DNA of 64,000 bases from Microbaculum marinum (GTDB lineage Bacteria > Pseudomonadota > Alphaproteobacteria > Rhizobiales > Tepidamorphaceae): NCBI RefSeq assembly GCF_042646165.1, contig NZ_JBHRTC010000004.1. One strand, written 5' to 3'. Under the pieces are notes generated by a model. That model was not told the DNA's origin. It saw only the letters and a list, made by a program, of their open reading frames with translations, and did not search any database. Shown in pieces: positions 63,625-64,000 of this stretch. Within the stretch, counting starts at the first letter, position 1. Each line of letters starts with the position of its first letter. The position numbers and the translations under genes are program-made.

Positions 63625-64000
63625 GACGTAGACTCATAAGATTTGATCCACATTCGGATTGAGGCGAGTTTGACGATGGCGAGGTAGTTCTCGTCATGTT
63701 TCTCATAGCGCGTGGCGATGGCACGGTAGTGCTTCAGTCGGCAGAGGAAGCGCTCGACCACATTGCGGAAGCGGTAGAGCCATCGGCTGAAGGGTGGCTT
63801 TTGACGCCGGTAGGAGACCGGCTTGGCACAGAGCCAGCCACCCTGTGCCGTCATCTGCTGGCGCAGCGCCTCGCTGTCATAGGCGGCATCGGCCAGAAGC
63901 GCCTGGCCCCGGCCGATCCCGTCCAGCATGTCGGCTGCGCGGCGCCCGTCATGGGCCTGGCCGGCGGAGAGTTTCAGCTTCACCGGCAGGCCATCGGCAT
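63621..64000 (-). mobile_element. IS5-type insertion sequence, transposase C-terminal part
   Basis: The frame 63621-64000 runs off the right edge and reads ADGLPVKLKLSAGQAHDGRR, then ALLADAAYDSEALRQ, then YRFRNVVERFLCRLKHYRAI followed by ATRYEKHDENYLAIVKLASI. That is the second half of a DDE transposase of the IS5 family: DAAYDS holds an Asp, and RNVVERFLCRLK the Glu. The element appears to end at or near the monooxygenase stop, about 63620-63640; I cannot see its terminal repeat clearly. Confidence 0.88.

Overview
This is a high-GC alphaproteobacterial chromosome segment, most likely from the Rhizobiales (Hyphomicrobiales). The evidence is a GTTC-N7-GTTC SOS box before recA, a Brucella Omp10-like lipoprotein, MlotiK1-like potassium channels, and a core backbone recA, alaS, icd, trmJ-like methyltransferase, murI, rpsD that I recall as an order typical of that group. 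The species cannot be named from sequence alone.

Layout. 0-4.3 kb: a truncated OYE-type flavin oxidoreductase, a diiron-type MBL-fold protein divergent from a TetR regulator, and a MocR-type regulator divergent from an EamA exporter. 4.3-9.5 kb: recA, an Asp/Glu racemase and alaS, with GC-rich tandem repeats in the spacers. 9.5-20 kb is accessory and sits between alaS and icd. It holds a low-GC two-gene cassette (a reverse transcriptase with an alpha-helical C-terminal half, translationally coupled to a PD-(D/E)XK-like protein), about 0.8 kb of dispersed palindromic repeats, an Omp10-like lipoprotein, two paralogous cyclic-nucleotide-gated-type K+ channels flanking a secreted subtilase, and a CPA2 K+/H+ antiporter. 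20-25.7 kb returns to core genes (icd, trmJ-like, murI, rpsD, a PqiA-like membrane protein, prmA).

25.8-33 kb is a compact cluster of little-studied families: a secreted DUF3604 (PHP-like) protein, a secreted protein of unknown function, a membrane-anchored parvulin and three HupE/UreJ-type membrane proteins, with a divergent AraC regulator.

50.7-34.0 kb (minus strand) is one long catabolic operon. It begins with a promoter, a perfect 17-bp palindrome and a 69-codon scrap of an aldehyde dehydrogenase. Then follow a complete branched-chain-type ABC importer, a CoxG-like protein, an OB-fold/thiolase pair, two IclR regulators, a CoxM-S-L molybdenum hydroxylase, a class III CoA-transferase, a crotonase, an alpha/beta hydrolase and a GMC oxidoreductase. 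Nearly every junction is an overlapping stop/start. The genes fit import of an organic acid or alcohol, oxidation, CoA activation and thiolytic cleavage; the substrate is not known.

61.9-51.0 kb (mostly minus strand) is a second catabolic cluster: an IclR regulator, an HSL-type esterase, two SDRs, a tripartite tricarboxylate transporter (TctC separate from TctAB), a beta-hydroxyacid dehydrogenase, a CMD-family protein and an aldehyde dehydrogenase, with a divergent flavin monooxygenase. Three related 16-bp sites lie before these units. The window ends inside an IS5-type element abutting the monooxygenase gene.

The most promising candidate for an undescribed system is the reverse transcriptase/nuclease-like cassette at 9.66-12.1 kb; the DUF3604/HupE/parvulin cluster is second.
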